Shown here piece after piece: positions 55,838 to 64,000 of a stretch of DNA of 64,000 nt (position 1 is the stretch's first letter; every line of letters starts with the position of its first letter). Made by a program: the position numbers and the translations under genes. The stretch comes from Bremerella alba (GTDB lineage: Bacteria > Planctomycetota > Planctomycetia > Pirellulales > Pirellulaceae), in the NCBI RefSeq assembly GCF_013618625.1, contig NZ_JABRWO010000013.1, positions 124,001 through 188,000 on the forward strand, written 5' to 3'. The notes under the pieces were generated by a model. The model did no database searches and was not told where the DNA came from. It saw only the letters and a list, made by a program, of their open reading frames with translations.

Positions 55838-56749
55838 CTAGTTCACTTCGTGCTCGATACGATGCGCAGGGTGGGGAACGGCCGCGTGGCTGGCGTCGGT
55901 CGATTCTTCGACGACAATCGTTTCCCCCTGGATAAACTTCTTCGCCTTGAGGACCTCGGCATGCAGCGTGGGAAAATCAGGGATATTAGCGTCCCATTCC
56001 AAAAGCGTAGAAACACCACCGGTTCGCTCGTGGGCCAAGCGATAGAGTTTCCAAACCGGGTCGATGACATGGCCGTCGTGCGTATCAATGCAGTAGTCGC
56101 CCATGTTGGTGTGCCCAGCCAGATGAAACTGAACGATGCTCTCCCAGGGAAGGTTCTCGATGTACTGCACCGGATCGAAGTCGTGATTGACGGCTGAAAC
56201 GTACACGTTGTTTACATCGAGCAGTAGCCCGCAGCCGGTCTCTATGGTCAGCGCGGTCAGAAACTCCCACTCGCTCATCGTCGATGCGGCGAAGGTGATA
56301 TAACTGCTGGGATCTTCCAGGATCAGCGGGCGTTCGAGGAAATCTTGCACCTGACGAACACGCTGAGCGACGTGCTGGAGTGTTTCCTCGTTGTAAGGAA
56401 TCGGCAAGAGGTCGTGCGTGTTTTGGCCGGAAACGCCTGTCCAGCAAACGTGATCCGAAACCCACTTGGCACCAATCGCCTGGGAGAGAGACTTTAGCTT
56501 CGCAAGATAATCGAAGTCGAGCGAATCGGTGCTGCCGATCGAGAGAGACACACCGTGCATCACAATCGGGTATCGCTCGGCAATCTGATCCAAGACATAC
56601 CTGGGCCGGCCCTGCGAGTCGATGAAGTTCTCGGAGATGATCTCGAACCAGTCGACCGCAGGCCAGTGCTTTAAAATATGCGTGAAATGGGGGGCACGCA
56701 GTCCGACCCCCAATCCCAAATTTTCGTGGCCAAGCCGCGGCTGTGGCAT
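55838..56749 (-). CDS. DUF692 multinuclear nonheme iron oxygenase (MNIO)
   Basis: A 303-residue TIM-barrel enzyme of the MbnB/TglH/HvfB family. Conserved metal ligands are all visible: H65 (VMHGVSLS), H100 (SDHVCW), E145 (ILEDPSSY), D178 and H189 ([16 protein letters not shown]), H209 and D222 (QFHLAGH, IDTHDGH) and a late E ([10 protein letters not shown]). Such enzymes use two or three iron ions to oxidise cysteine residues of peptide precursors, for example to oxazolone/thioamide or thiooxazole. ATG 56749 with GAGAAG is preferred to a GTG 6 nt upstream. It lies between the precursor-like gene (36 nt upstream) and the DUF2063 gene. Confidence 0.92.
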   Translation of the reverse strand: MPQPRLGHENLGLGVGLRAPHFTHILKHWPAVDWFEIISENFIDSQGRPRYVLDQIAERYPIVMHGVSLSIGSTDSLDFDYLAKLKSLSQAIGAKWVSDHVCWTGVSGQNTHDLLPIPYNEETLQHVAQRVRQVQDFLERPLILEDPSSYITFAASTMSEWEFLTALTIETGCGLLLDVNNVYVSAVNHDFDPVQYIENLPWESIVQFHLAGHTNMGDYCIDTHDGHVIDPVWKLYRLAHERTGGVSTLLEWDANIPDFPTLHAEVLKAKKFIQGETIVVEESTDASHAAVPHPAHRIEHEVN

Positions 56750-56784
56750 AATCACTTCTCAGTCTCTTAGGCGAGATCGGCGAC

Positions 56785-57246
56785 TTAAGCAGTCGGTTCC
56801 GGAGCAGGGTTCAATTCGACTTCCTTTTCCTTCATGCGCTCTTCAAACAGTTCGCGGGCCTTCTTCCACATGCCACCGGTCATGGGAATACCGCAACCAC
56901 CTTTGCCGGCACATTCGTTGGCCCCTGGCGTTTTACCGCAGCCACCTTGCCCTTTGCAGTCGTTGTGGCCGCCGCAAATGTGATGCTCGACAGTCGCACA
57001 GTTGCCTGCCCCTGCACATTCGTTGGTGCCTTTGGCTCCTTGTCCCTTACATTCGTTCAAACCACGGCAAGCGTGCTTGGCGACAGTGGACGTGTCTCTA
57101 CCTTCTGCAGGGGAACCGCCGTCTTCTTCGCCGGTCTTAGCAGCGGGCTGAGATCCGCAACCGATCGTTCCGGCTGCCAACATCCCACTCAGGGCCGCAG
57201 CAGAAAGCATATGAAAATCGCGGCGGGTGTAATCTTTTTGAGACAT
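56785..57246 (-). CDS. Cysteine-rich RiPP-precursor-like lipoprotein
   Basis: A 153-residue protein with three parts. Residues 1-30 form a twin-arginine-like leader (TRRDF, hydrophobic stretch) ending in a lipobox with C30 (GTIGC). Residues 58-118 hold nine cysteines in two similar modules (58-83 and 89-118), with four N-[ED]-C-[KA]-G motifs at 64-68, 75-79, 95-99 and 110-114. Residues 126-153 are a charged helix. No domain such as DUF2282 is recognised. It directly precedes the DUF692 and DUF2063 genes, so it is the likely substrate. Possible role: an envelope metal-binding, modified peptide. Alternatively it is an unmodified Cys-rich metal-binding protein. Confidence 0.8.
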   Translation of the reverse strand: MSQKDYTRRDFHMLSAAALSGMLAAGTIGCGSQPAAKTGEEDGGSPAEGRDTSTVAKHACRGLNECKGQGAKGTNECAGAGNCATVEHHICGGHNDCKGQGGCGKTPGANECAGKGGCGIPMTGGMWKKARELFEERMKEKEVELNPAPEPTA

Positions 57247-57346
57247 TTGCCTGGGTTTCCTGTCCGAAAAGGATCGGGGTGGTGATCGTGTGTAAGGACT
57301 AGTCTAACGGATTGAGGAAGCACCGTCTGGTGATCTGGAATACGGT

Positions 57347-58594
57347 TTAACCGAAAAATTTGACGGTCGTTTTCACGGCATTCGCTAGTTTTTCGACTTC
57401 TTCTTGCGTGTTGTACAGATAGAAACTGGCCCGAACACTCGCACTGATCCCCAACTTCTTATGCAGCGGCAGCGTGCAGTGATGCCCCTCACGCACAGCA
57501 ATCCCACGTCCATCTAGAAATGTGGCGATGTCACTCGCGGCGAGGCCTTCGATCGTAAAGCTAACGATGCCGGCCTTCTTGCTGACGTCTGGCCCGTAGA
57601 TTTTCAGGCCTGGCACATCGGCCAACAACTGGTGAGCATACGCGGCCAACGCTTGCTCGTGCTGTAAAATGCGAGCCAAGCCGACTTGTTCCAGGTACTC
57701 AATCGCGGGAATCATTGCAATCGCATCGGCAATGGGCGGCGTACCGGCTTCAAACTTCGCCGGCAACATGGCAGGCGTGAAATGATCGATCTCAACCGTA
57801 TCGATCATGCTTCCCCCGCCCAAAAACGGTGGCATTTCTTCCAGCAGCGATTGCTTGCCATACAGCACGCCCACGCCGGACGGCCCCAACATTTTGTGGC
57901 CACTGAATGCCACAAAATCGGCATCCCAGCCACCGACGTCGATCGCTTCGTGCGGCACTGCCTGTGCCGCGTCGACCAGAACCTTGGCTCCCACGGCATG
58001 CGCTGCCGCAGTGATCTGAGCGACCGGGTTGATGGTCCCCAGTACGTTAGAAACTGCCGCGACTGCGACAATCTTGGTCCGTTCGGTCAAAAGCATCGGA
58101 AGCGAATCGAGGTCCAACTGGCCGTCTTCGGTGACCGCGATGGCACGGATCTTCGCTCCGGTTCTCTGGGCCAGTTGATGCCAGGGTACGAGATTGGAGT
58201 GGTGCTCCATCTCGGTTACTAGAATCTCGTCGCCTGCGGTGATATTGGCATCCCCCCAACTGCGAGCGACCAGATTGATGCCCATGGTGGTCCCGCTGGT
58301 GAAGATCACCTCGTTCTCCGACGATGCCCCCAAAAACCGCTGAACGGCGCGACGTGCCTCTTCGAATAGATCGGTCGACTCTCCGCTCAGACGATGGGCA
58401 CCTCGATGAACATTCGCGTAATACCTTTGGTAGACATTACTTAAACAGTCGATCACCGACTTAGGGCGTTGGCTGCTGGCACCGTTGTCTAGGTAGACGA
58501 GGGGATGCTGTTCTTCGTCAACTTGATGCAGGATAGGGAAATCGGCTCGGATGCGCTTGACATCCAATTGCGATTCCACGTCGAAAGTGGCCAT
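57347..58594 (-). CDS. sufS: Cysteine desulfurase, SufS type
   Basis: A 415-residue PLP enzyme that removes sulfur from cysteine for Fe-S cluster assembly. The PLP lysine is K234 (FSGHKMLGPSG) and the persulfide cysteine is C373 (REGHHCTLPLHKKLG). YLDNGASSQRP at the N-terminus and the short active-site loop are SufS features. No suf partners are adjacent; the RiPP-like precursor begins 100 nt downstream on the same strand, so joint transcription is possible but sulfur donation to that system is not implied. Confidence 0.9.
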   Translation of the reverse strand: MATFDVESQLDVKRIRADFPILHQVDEEQHPLVYLDNGASSQRPKSVIDCLSNVYQRYYANVHRGAHRLSGESTDLFEEARRAVQRFLGASSENEVIFTSGTTMGINLVARSWGDANITAGDEILVTEMEHHSNLVPWHQLAQRTGAKIRAIAVTEDGQLDLDSLPMLLTERTKIVAVAAVSNVLGTINPVAQITAAAHAVGAKVLVDAAQAVPHEAIDVGGWDADFVAFSGHKMLGPSGVGVLYGKQSLLEEMPPFLGGGSMIDTVEIDHFTPAMLPAKFEAGTPPIADAIAMIPAIEYLEQVGLARILQHEQALAAYAHQLLADVPGLKIYGPDVSKKAGIVSFTIEGLAASDIATFLDGRGIAVREGHHCTLPLHKKLGISASVRASFYLYNTQEEVEKLANAVKTTVKFFG

Positions 58595-58708
58595 GGACTC
58601 GTGATTCTGTTGAGGGGGAAACGACGGCTCGGGTCGCCGTCTATTTTTCGCATACTTTGGTTATTTTATTCCCCTAGACCCAGATCGACAACGAGCGGTT
58701 CGGTCTTG

Positions 58709-59677
58709 TTACTTGAGTCGCCAGAAAGTCTCCCACGGGATCTTCTGTTCTTTACGACACGCCTCGGTCTGTTTCGCGAAGCGAGCCGCGTCTACCGGAT
58801 AGCCGGCCGTCTCGGCAATTCCGGGTACCTGTTTCGCCCAGTAGGCGTTGATGGCTCGCATCGCGACTTCGCGGTGAAACTTCGCATAAATCGATGCCAG
58901 CGCGGTAGGCAGAAACGCCTCCCCCTTCGAGCGGAACTCGACCGACACCTGTGTGGGGCCAATATCACCCATATAGCGGCTTACGCTGCGCGACTCTTCG
59001 AGAATCTGCCACCAGGTATCAGGAAAGAAATGCTGTAAGAGCCCTGCGTAGTAGTCTCTCCCGCCATGTTTGTCGCACACAATCCGCACAGCCTGGGGTG
59101 ACGCGGTTTGCATGTCTTTCAGCAGTCGCCGCACTAGACCAAGCGAGGCGTGCGAGAGGACCGTGCTCTTGTTGCCAATTCTGGCGAGACGTTCGTTGTA
59201 AGTCTTCTCAGTCAGAAATACGCTCCGAACATGGGCCAGCGACACGCCGCTTGCCTGACAAGCATGCGTGAACTGCGATGTTCGCTCAGCCACCATTTCG
59301 ACCGTAGCGTGTGTCGGACAGGCATGCTCCCAGCCTAAATACCAAGGGGCTAAGTCTTGAGGGACGGCGTCGCCCAGGTCTGGCTCACAGCATCCTTGCC
59401 AGATGGGATGGATATGCGGTAGATGACTGCCGGTCGCCAGAACGGCTTCTTCCAGTAGTGAAAGATCGTCTCGCTTGCCGTACACCACCTTAGAATCAGC
59501 AATCGCCAGATGCTTGCGCGATGGCTTGCGCGAAACGGCTTCTTTCAGCAGATCGTAGAGTTCAAGACTTGCCAGGTCTGCGTGGCGGTCGCCGACATTC
59601 CAGACGGTGCCACCGATGACCAGTGGCCCCAGATTTGGGCCATATCCGGCTTCATCGATTCCAATCAGATATGCCAC
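58709..59677 (-). CDS. RNase HII/HIII-like protein
   Basis: A 322-residue protein. The N-terminus MAYLIGIDEAGYGPNLGPLV matches the RNase HII active-site strand (GIDEAGxGPxxGP; D8 and E9). A later acidic motif is CDKHGGRDYY, and near the C-terminus SKGEAFLPTALASIYAKFHREV recalls the RNase HII stretch S-I-x-A-K. The protein is about 100 residues longer than RNase HII because of an insertion (about 60-170). The role is probably nuclease activity on RNA-DNA hybrids, but this divergent branch is uncharacterised as far as I know. Confidence 0.7.
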   Translation of the reverse strand: MAYLIGIDEAGYGPNLGPLVIGGTVWNVGDRHADLASLELYDLLKEAVSRKPSRKHLAIADSKVVYGKRDDLSLLEEAVLATGSHLPHIHPIWQGCCEPDLGDAVPQDLAPWYLGWEHACPTHATVEMVAERTSQFTHACQASGVSLAHVRSVFLTEKTYNERLARIGNKSTVLSHASLGLVRRLLKDMQTASPQAVRIVCDKHGGRDYYAGLLQHFFPDTWWQILEESRSVSRYMGDIGPTQVSVEFRSKGEAFLPTALASIYAKFHREVAMRAINAYWAKQVPGIAETAGYPVDAARFAKQTEACRKEQKIPWETFWRLK

Positions 59678-59736
59678 GCTTATTGCCGCTTGCGAGAGAA
59701 CTCTGTTTGTTTCAACTCGCTAGGTTCTAAGCAGAT

Positions 59737-62700
59737 TTATCGAAATTGCAAGAGACCGAACTCCGCAGGCCCCATTTCATACAGGGCACTTGAAGGCCAA
59801 GCTTCGGTTCCTTCGCTAACCATCACGCGTTGCACGGCCATCCCCCAGGTATCGCCTGGTTGGAGCAATTGGCCAGACAATTCACGGAAAGGTATGGCCG
59901 CTTCAATCGTCCAGGTCGATTCATCCTGATCGGCGGCAACATACCAGTTGGGGTTCCACGTCAGATTGCCAGAAAGCGAATCGGCCGTCCTTCCTCGGTA
60001 GTCAACCGACAAGCAATACGAGGTGGCATAGTCGCGATCGAGATCGAGATAAATACGAACACGATCACTCGAGGTGAGGTCTGCGTCACGCTCGCGTGGC
60101 CGCTCTCCAGGAGCTTCGTAGTGGAAGTTTTTCGACTTCATGCACCGAATCGCGAGATACAAATAATCTTCATCAAAGCCCACAATCATTGCGGCCGGCG
60201 GTGCCCCCGCTTCAGGTGATAGAGTGCCTGCCTGGAAATCGACCGGCTTGCCCGTTTGCCAAACACGATCATTCAAACGGCCATCGAGGACCGGCTTCGA
60301 GTCTTCGTAGTTAGCCGCCACGATTGGGGCATCGACCTGACTATTGCCACGCCCTAAAACAAGCTCCCATTGAGCGCGTCGACACCAGGCGTTTTCTTGT
60401 CCCAGGTTCAACAAACGTCGAATGTAGGATTCTCCCTGGCGAGAATGGCCTTGCTCGGCATGCAATCGTTCTAACAGAAATGCCAAAGAAGGATCGGCCA
60501 AAACATGGGGCATGTTTTGGTTCAATTCAGCGATCAACTTCGCGGCACGTTCCGGCGATTTGGTTGGACTTTTGTAGTTGGTAGGGTCGTTGAACGAAAC
60601 GGTTGCGATCTCGCTGGCATCGGATGTCTCTTCCTCTGCATTCATTTCCTTGGGTGCCGTCGGAGCAGCGAATTCAACCGAGTCGCGGTTAAGAAACTGC
60701 ATTTCGCTGCTCGCGTAATAGGCTAGTAGCCACGCGGCGGAACGCTCGGCAAGGACGTGGGTGGGAAACTTGCGAACAATCTGATGATGCATATCAGCGG
60801 ACAGAGTCAAGTTGCCATTCTCGTTGGCCTTTTCTGCCAGGTGCGAAAGAACTTCCACGCTGCGTGCCGGCGGCAAGTCTTCCGACAGCTTAAGCATCTG
60901 CCCTAAAAGCAATGCTCCCCGCTGCTCGTCCTTGGCGGAATGGTTGATCATCTCGAACATATTCCGCCGCTTCTGAGCTGCCCTTTGAAGCTGCGCCAAA
61001 TCGACCAGCGACATTTGCTGAGGTGGTCGCCGGGCCCCTTTACCAGCAGGGACCGAAAGCCCCGTAAAGATGTCACTCAAGCGGCCTTCGAGAAGGCCTG
61101 ACGAACGTAAAACCTTCATTTCCAACGTGGAAGGTGAACTGCTCAGCTTGCCCGTTGCAACGCCTCGTGACACGCCAGCATGTTCCGATAAAGACATGGC
61201 GAGCTGCGGCGAGATCTGCGTCGTATTCAAGGTGATCGAGCCGTTTTGACCTTCCGGCACCACACTGCAGACTCGGGCAACCTTCCACGGTGCGAGCCCC
61301 AGTTCGGCTTGTTGTTCGGGGAAGCTATCGGCGTCGCCAGCTTTCTCCACGGCACGAAGCACGAGTTGGTTGACCATGTAGGCCAAAGGATCTTTACCGG
61401 TCGGATCGGCATAGTCGGTCAGCACCACGGTGGGTTTCCATTGGCGAATGCGTTGGACCAGGTAGCTTTCTGCGGCAGCGAGCCCCTGACCGTCGTTGGC
61501 GGCGTCCCAGGTCTTGGCCATTTGATCGCCGGTCAACTTAAGTTGCACGTCATGGGCCGGAAACTGCCAGGCCGTGTGACCGAAGTTCGCTCCGCTATGC
61601 AACAGAGCGTCTCTTAAAGGGGGACGTGGTTTTCCAGTTTGCGGCATAGGACGATTGATTACTTCCATACCAGTCAAATAGCCCTGCGAACCAGCGTGAT
61701 GACTCACCAGTTCATAAGGAATGATCGACGAGTCGTGAAAGATTCCTAACAGCGCCAACCGCTGGCCCCCTTGCCGCTGCACGCTCCATGTTTGACCTCC
61801 ATCCTTGGTATGCAAAATGGTTCCTAGTGAGCCGACGGCCCAACCGGTCGTTTCGCTGCGAAAGAAGATCGCGCGAATGGTTGCCGTAGTGGGCAGCTTC
61901 TGCGTGGTGAACGATTGCCCGCCGTTGCTTGAGTGCAGCACAAAACTGCCTGGGTCGCCGGCGATCCAGACCTGTTTTCCCAGACGCTCGACGGCGTGAA
62001 AGTCGACCTGTCGATCGGTTTGCTGTAGCGGTCCCGGGGCGACAACTTCCCACGAAGTCCCCGCGTTGGTCGAATTGAGAATAAGTCCCCCTTCGCCTAC
62101 GACGGTTGCGTCTTTGGCACCTGCGACGACGATATCCTGCATATCTCTTAGCGGATCGACCAGAATCGTGGGCTTACGAATGCCGCCGCGATCGGCCAGC
62201 GAGAGATTACCACTGACGCCTGCCAGCAAGAGTTCACCACCAGGCAACACGGCAAACTTTTCAAAGCGAGTGTTCTGAGTGCCGGGCAAGCTTCGCCAAC
62301 TGCGGCCACCATCGTTGGTTTCAAACATTCCGGTGGGAAACATGTGCGAACCATGACCCACGGCCCAGCCATGCCGAGTATCTTCAAATCGCACACCGGT
62401 CAACTTGGGCAACGACTGCTCTGGCATCGCGTTCCATGACATGCCACCATCGCTGGTCGTGAGCACAACGCCACGTGTCTGGGTGCTGTAAGGCTGCTGA
62501 TAGCCGCCCACGGCCCAACCGTGCCGCGAATCGGTGAAGTAGACACTTGCGAGATGGGCATCGGTGCCTGAGGGAATCTGCTTCCACTCAAGTCCCCCGT
62601 TATCGGTGTGCCAGATGGCACCGTGGTCGCCGACGGCAAGACCGTGCCGATCATCTACGAAGGTCACGTCGTTTAGCTGAGCATCCAAGTACCAGGTACC

Positions 62701-62799
62701 CGGCACCTCGGCCTGGGCCGGAGATGCTAGCACCGTCAGGCATGTCAACAATAACGCGTTAGGCAGAAGTCGACCTAAGGCTGGAATGAGTCCGTTCAT
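59737..62799 (-). CDS. Large secreted YCF48 beta-propeller protein with CBM9-like end
   Basis: A 1020-residue secreted protein. After the signal peptide (1-30), about 30-340 are YCF48/BNR-type propeller repeats (TDNGGLEWKQ, TSDGGMSW, TNDGGRSW, TKDGGQTW, each with a preceding HGWAVG). The middle (about 345-600) has weak PIG-L deacetylase-like traits (TDYADPTGKDPLAYMVNQLV) without the HPDDE metal motif. A helical part follows (about 600-760), and the last 180 residues resemble CBM9 (DGRLNDRVWQ, DEDYLYLAIRC, DRVRIYLDLDRDYAT). The ATG at 62799 starts the signal peptide. Function unknown; it could bind glycans at the cell surface. Confidence 0.75.
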   Translation of the reverse strand: MNGLIPALGRLLPNALLLTCLTVLASPAQAEVPGTWYLDAQLNDVTFVDDRHGLAVGDHGAIWHTDNGGLEWKQIPSGTDAHLASVYFTDSRHGWAVGGYQQPYSTQTRGVVLTTSDGGMSWNAMPEQSLPKLTGVRFEDTRHGWAVGHGSHMFPTGMFETNDGGRSWRSLPGTQNTRFEKFAVLPGGELLLAGVSGNLSLADRGGIRKPTILVDPLRDMQDIVVAGAKDATVVGEGGLILNSTNAGTSWEVVAPGPLQQTDRQVDFHAVERLGKQVWIAGDPGSFVLHSSNGGQSFTTQKLPTTATIRAIFFRSETTGWAVGSLGTILHTKDGGQTWSVQRQGGQRLALLGIFHDSSIIPYELVSHHAGSQGYLTGMEVINRPMPQTGKPRPPLRDALLHSGANFGHTAWQFPAHDVQLKLTGDQMAKTWDAANDGQGLAAAESYLVQRIRQWKPTVVLTDYADPTGKDPLAYMVNQLVLRAVEKAGDADSFPEQQAELGLAPWKVARVCSVVPEGQNGSITLNTTQISPQLAMSLSEHAGVSRGVATGKLSSSPSTLEMKVLRSSGLLEGRLSDIFTGLSVPAGKGARRPPQQMSLVDLAQLQRAAQKRRNMFEMINHSAKDEQRGALLLGQMLKLSEDLPPARSVEVLSHLAEKANENGNLTLSADMHHQIVRKFPTHVLAERSAAWLLAYYASSEMQFLNRDSVEFAAPTAPKEMNAEEETSDASEIATVSFNDPTNYKSPTKSPERAAKLIAELNQNMPHVLADPSLAFLLERLHAEQGHSRQGESYIRRLLNLGQENAWCRRAQWELVLGRGNSQVDAPIVAANYEDSKPVLDGRLNDRVWQTGKPVDFQAGTLSPEAGAPPAAMIVGFDEDYLYLAIRCMKSKNFHYEAPGERPRERDADLTSSDRVRIYLDLDRDYATSYCLSVDYRGRTADSLSGNLTWNPNWYVAADQDESTWTIEAAIPFRELSGQLLQPGDTWGMAVQRVMVSEGTEAWPSSALYEMGPAEFGLLQFR

Positions 62800-62978
62800 T
62801 CGCGAAACCACGATGATATCAGAGGGGAGAAGCGTACGAGAGTTTGGACGGAATCTTAGAAGAATTCGCACAATCGTGCCAATCCGGTTCGTCCGACTTT
62901 AGAGAATTCGTGCGAACCAAATCGAGAAAATTGCGATAAACAATAGATAGGATCCATACTTTCCTGGGGGAGACACCC

Positions 62979-63755
62979 ATGCCGCTGCAAAACTGGAGAA
63001 CTTTGCCTCTGATGGTTTGCGGCATTTGCTTGCTGTTGCCATCGCTGCTATCAGCCGCACCCCAGGCCGACTTCGAGAAGATTCTTTCCCCCATTTTGGA
63101 AGATGCCGTCCATCGGTCGCTTCCCTCGTCTTTCAAAGACGAATCGGACTGGGGGCGCACTCACGAGTTCACCAAGCGGCTAAAAGTCCGCGGCAAATGG
63201 CATAGCTTGAAGCTCGAACGCGTTCGCGAAGCTCAGAACCATGGCGACTGGGTTCGCTATCTGGGGCATATTGAAGCCCCGAATCAGCATGTCCGGATTT
63301 GGATTGAAGAATTGAACGTGGGCCCCATGCGTTCGACCTGCCAGATTCATGCCCGAGTCGAGTTTCAGGGTGAGGCCGAATTTCAACAATGGGTCCGCGA
63401 TGTGCGTCTGCTCGGCGTGAGTGTTGTCGCTGAAGCGACTGTGAAGATTCGTCTCGATGTCCAACTTGACAGCAAATGGGACATGTCGACGTTCGTATCG
63501 ACGGCCGAATTGACGCCCACGGTCACCGGCGGTGCGATCGAACTCGAGCGGTTCTACGTCCACCGCATCGGCAAAGCTCACGGCGAAGTTGCCGAGCAAA
63601 TCGGCGAACAACTCGAAGGTAAACTCGCTAAGAAGCTCTCTGGCAAGGAGGAAAAGCTCGTTCGTGAAGCGAATAAAGCAATTGCCAAAGAGCTGGAAAA
63701 CGGCACCGTTAAGCTCGACCTGCTCGACTATCTCAAGAAGCAGTTGTTGAACTAG
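62979..63755 (+). CDS. Secreted protein of unknown function
   Basis: A 258-residue protein with a signal peptide (about 1-27, LLPSLLSAAPQAD). The middle is beta-rich (GHIEAPNQHVRIWIEEL, then alternating strands), and the C-terminal 60 residues form a lysine/glutamate-rich helix (QLEGKLAKKLSGKEEKLVRE). No family is recognised. GGGGGAG precedes the ATG. It diverges from the propeller gene at 62799 with 179 nt between. Confidence 0.75.
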   Translation: MPLQNWRTLPLMVCGICLLLPSLLSAAPQADFEKILSPILEDAVHRSLPSSFKDESDWGRTHEFTKRLKVRGKWHSLKLERVREAQNHGDWVRYLGHIEAPNQHVRIWIEELNVGPMRSTCQIHARVEFQGEAEFQQWVRDVRLLGVSVVAEATVKIRLDVQLDSKWDMSTFVSTAELTPTVTGGAIELERFYVHRIGKAHGEVAEQIGEQLEGKLAKKLSGKEEKLVREANKAIAKELENGTVKLDLLDYLKKQLLN

Positions 63756-63828
63756 GGTCAAGCCCGTTTGAGCGGTAAGCGCACTTGCGAAATAATAAGA
63801 GGGTATCCTACTATTCCGCGAGAACCCC

Positions 63829-64000
63829 ATGTTTGACCCGCTTGCTTGGATTCCCGAACAACTTGATCTCCTTCAAGCGATGGAGCGTCGACGTGCCATT
63901 CACGTTCGCTCAACCGCACAAGGAGCAACCGTTTCGTGGAAAGAAACCAAACTCATTAACTTCGGTAGCAACGATTACCTCGATCTGGCTGCAGATGCTC
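63829..64000 (+). CDS. bioF: 8-amino-7-oxononanoate synthase, N-terminal part
   Basis: A frame opens with ATG at 63829 and runs off the window after 57 codons. The visible part, with LDLLQAMERRRAI and NFGSNDYLDLAAD, matches the N-terminus of the alpha-oxoamine synthases, best BioF, which joins pimeloyl-ACP or -CoA and alanine in biotin synthesis. The PLP lysine and the rest of the enzyme lie outside, so related KBL or serine palmitoyltransferase cannot be excluded. Confidence 0.75.
   Translation, partial: MFDPLAWIPEQLDLLQAMERRRAIHVRSTAQGATVSWKETKLINFGSNDYLDLAADA

Noticed and set aside
57347-58594. SufS as part of the RiPP-like cluster
   Set aside because: It is on the same strand 100 nt upstream, but SufS is a housekeeping enzyme, and DUF692 chemistry uses the sulfur already in the peptide.
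1-64000. tRNA, rRNA, CRISPR array, insertion sequence or prophage
   Set aside because: Read through the gaps for cloverleaf ends, regularly spaced repeats, transposase motifs and phage proteins; none was found.

Overview
The window looks like a chromosomal segment of a planctomycete of the Pirellulaceae (Blastopirellula/Bremerella/Rhodopirellula type). The evidence is the set of family-typical proteins: a DUF1559 lipoprotein, PVC-type dehydrogenase and c-type cytochrome with HEAT repeats, a DUF1080 protein, a kinase paired with an ECF sigma factor, and a mannosylglucosylglycerate-type osmolyte operon. No rRNA, tRNA, insertion sequence, prophage or CRISPR array is recognisable. Genes are dense, lie on both strands, and mostly form short runs.

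Layout. 1-8 kb: unknown partial gene, DUF1579 protein, hemerythrin-like protein, U32/RlhA-like protein with RdgB, two membrane proteins, a GT4 glycosyltransferase. 8-15.5 kb: glutamate dehydrogenase, DUF885 protein, then a four-gene fatty-acid modification cluster (DUF1295, FAD oxidoreductase, DUF1365, cyclopropane synthase family). 15.7-24 kb: flippase and GT2, nitrilase, FolK with an unexplained C-terminal half, DUF2007, a lone receiver domain, a lipoprotein hydrolase. 24-31 kb: PVC dehydrogenase with a degenerate SGNH domain plus cytochrome, a small unknown gene, and a gene broken by an in-frame stop. 31-41 kb: kinase and ECF sigma factor, divergent from a five-gene operon that probably makes and recycles glucosylglycerate and mannosylglucosylglycerate. 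41-50 kb: CorA-like protein, divergent ZIP importer and Zn/Cd-type P-ATPase, Pgk, DinB-family protein, CrcB, DUF1559 lipoprotein. 50-64 kb: PYROXD2-like oxidoreductase, betaine-lipid genes btaA/btaB, a RiPP-like cluster (cysteine-rich precursor, DUF692 oxygenase, DUF2063 partner), SufS, an RNase HII-like protein, a large YCF48 propeller protein, and the start of bioF.

The most interesting system is the minus-strand set at 54931-57246. A Tat/lipoprotein-type leader is followed by two copies of a cysteine module with four N-[E/D]-C-[K/A]-G motifs. Directly downstream are a DUF692 multinuclear iron oxygenase and its DUF2063 partner. By family knowledge this should modify cysteines of the precursor, perhaps for metal binding as in bufferins, but the precursor looks unlike the usual DUF2282 type. 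The osmolyte operon, the betaine-lipid pair and the fatty-acid cluster suggest strong investment in membrane and osmotic adaptation, consistent with a marine planctomycete.
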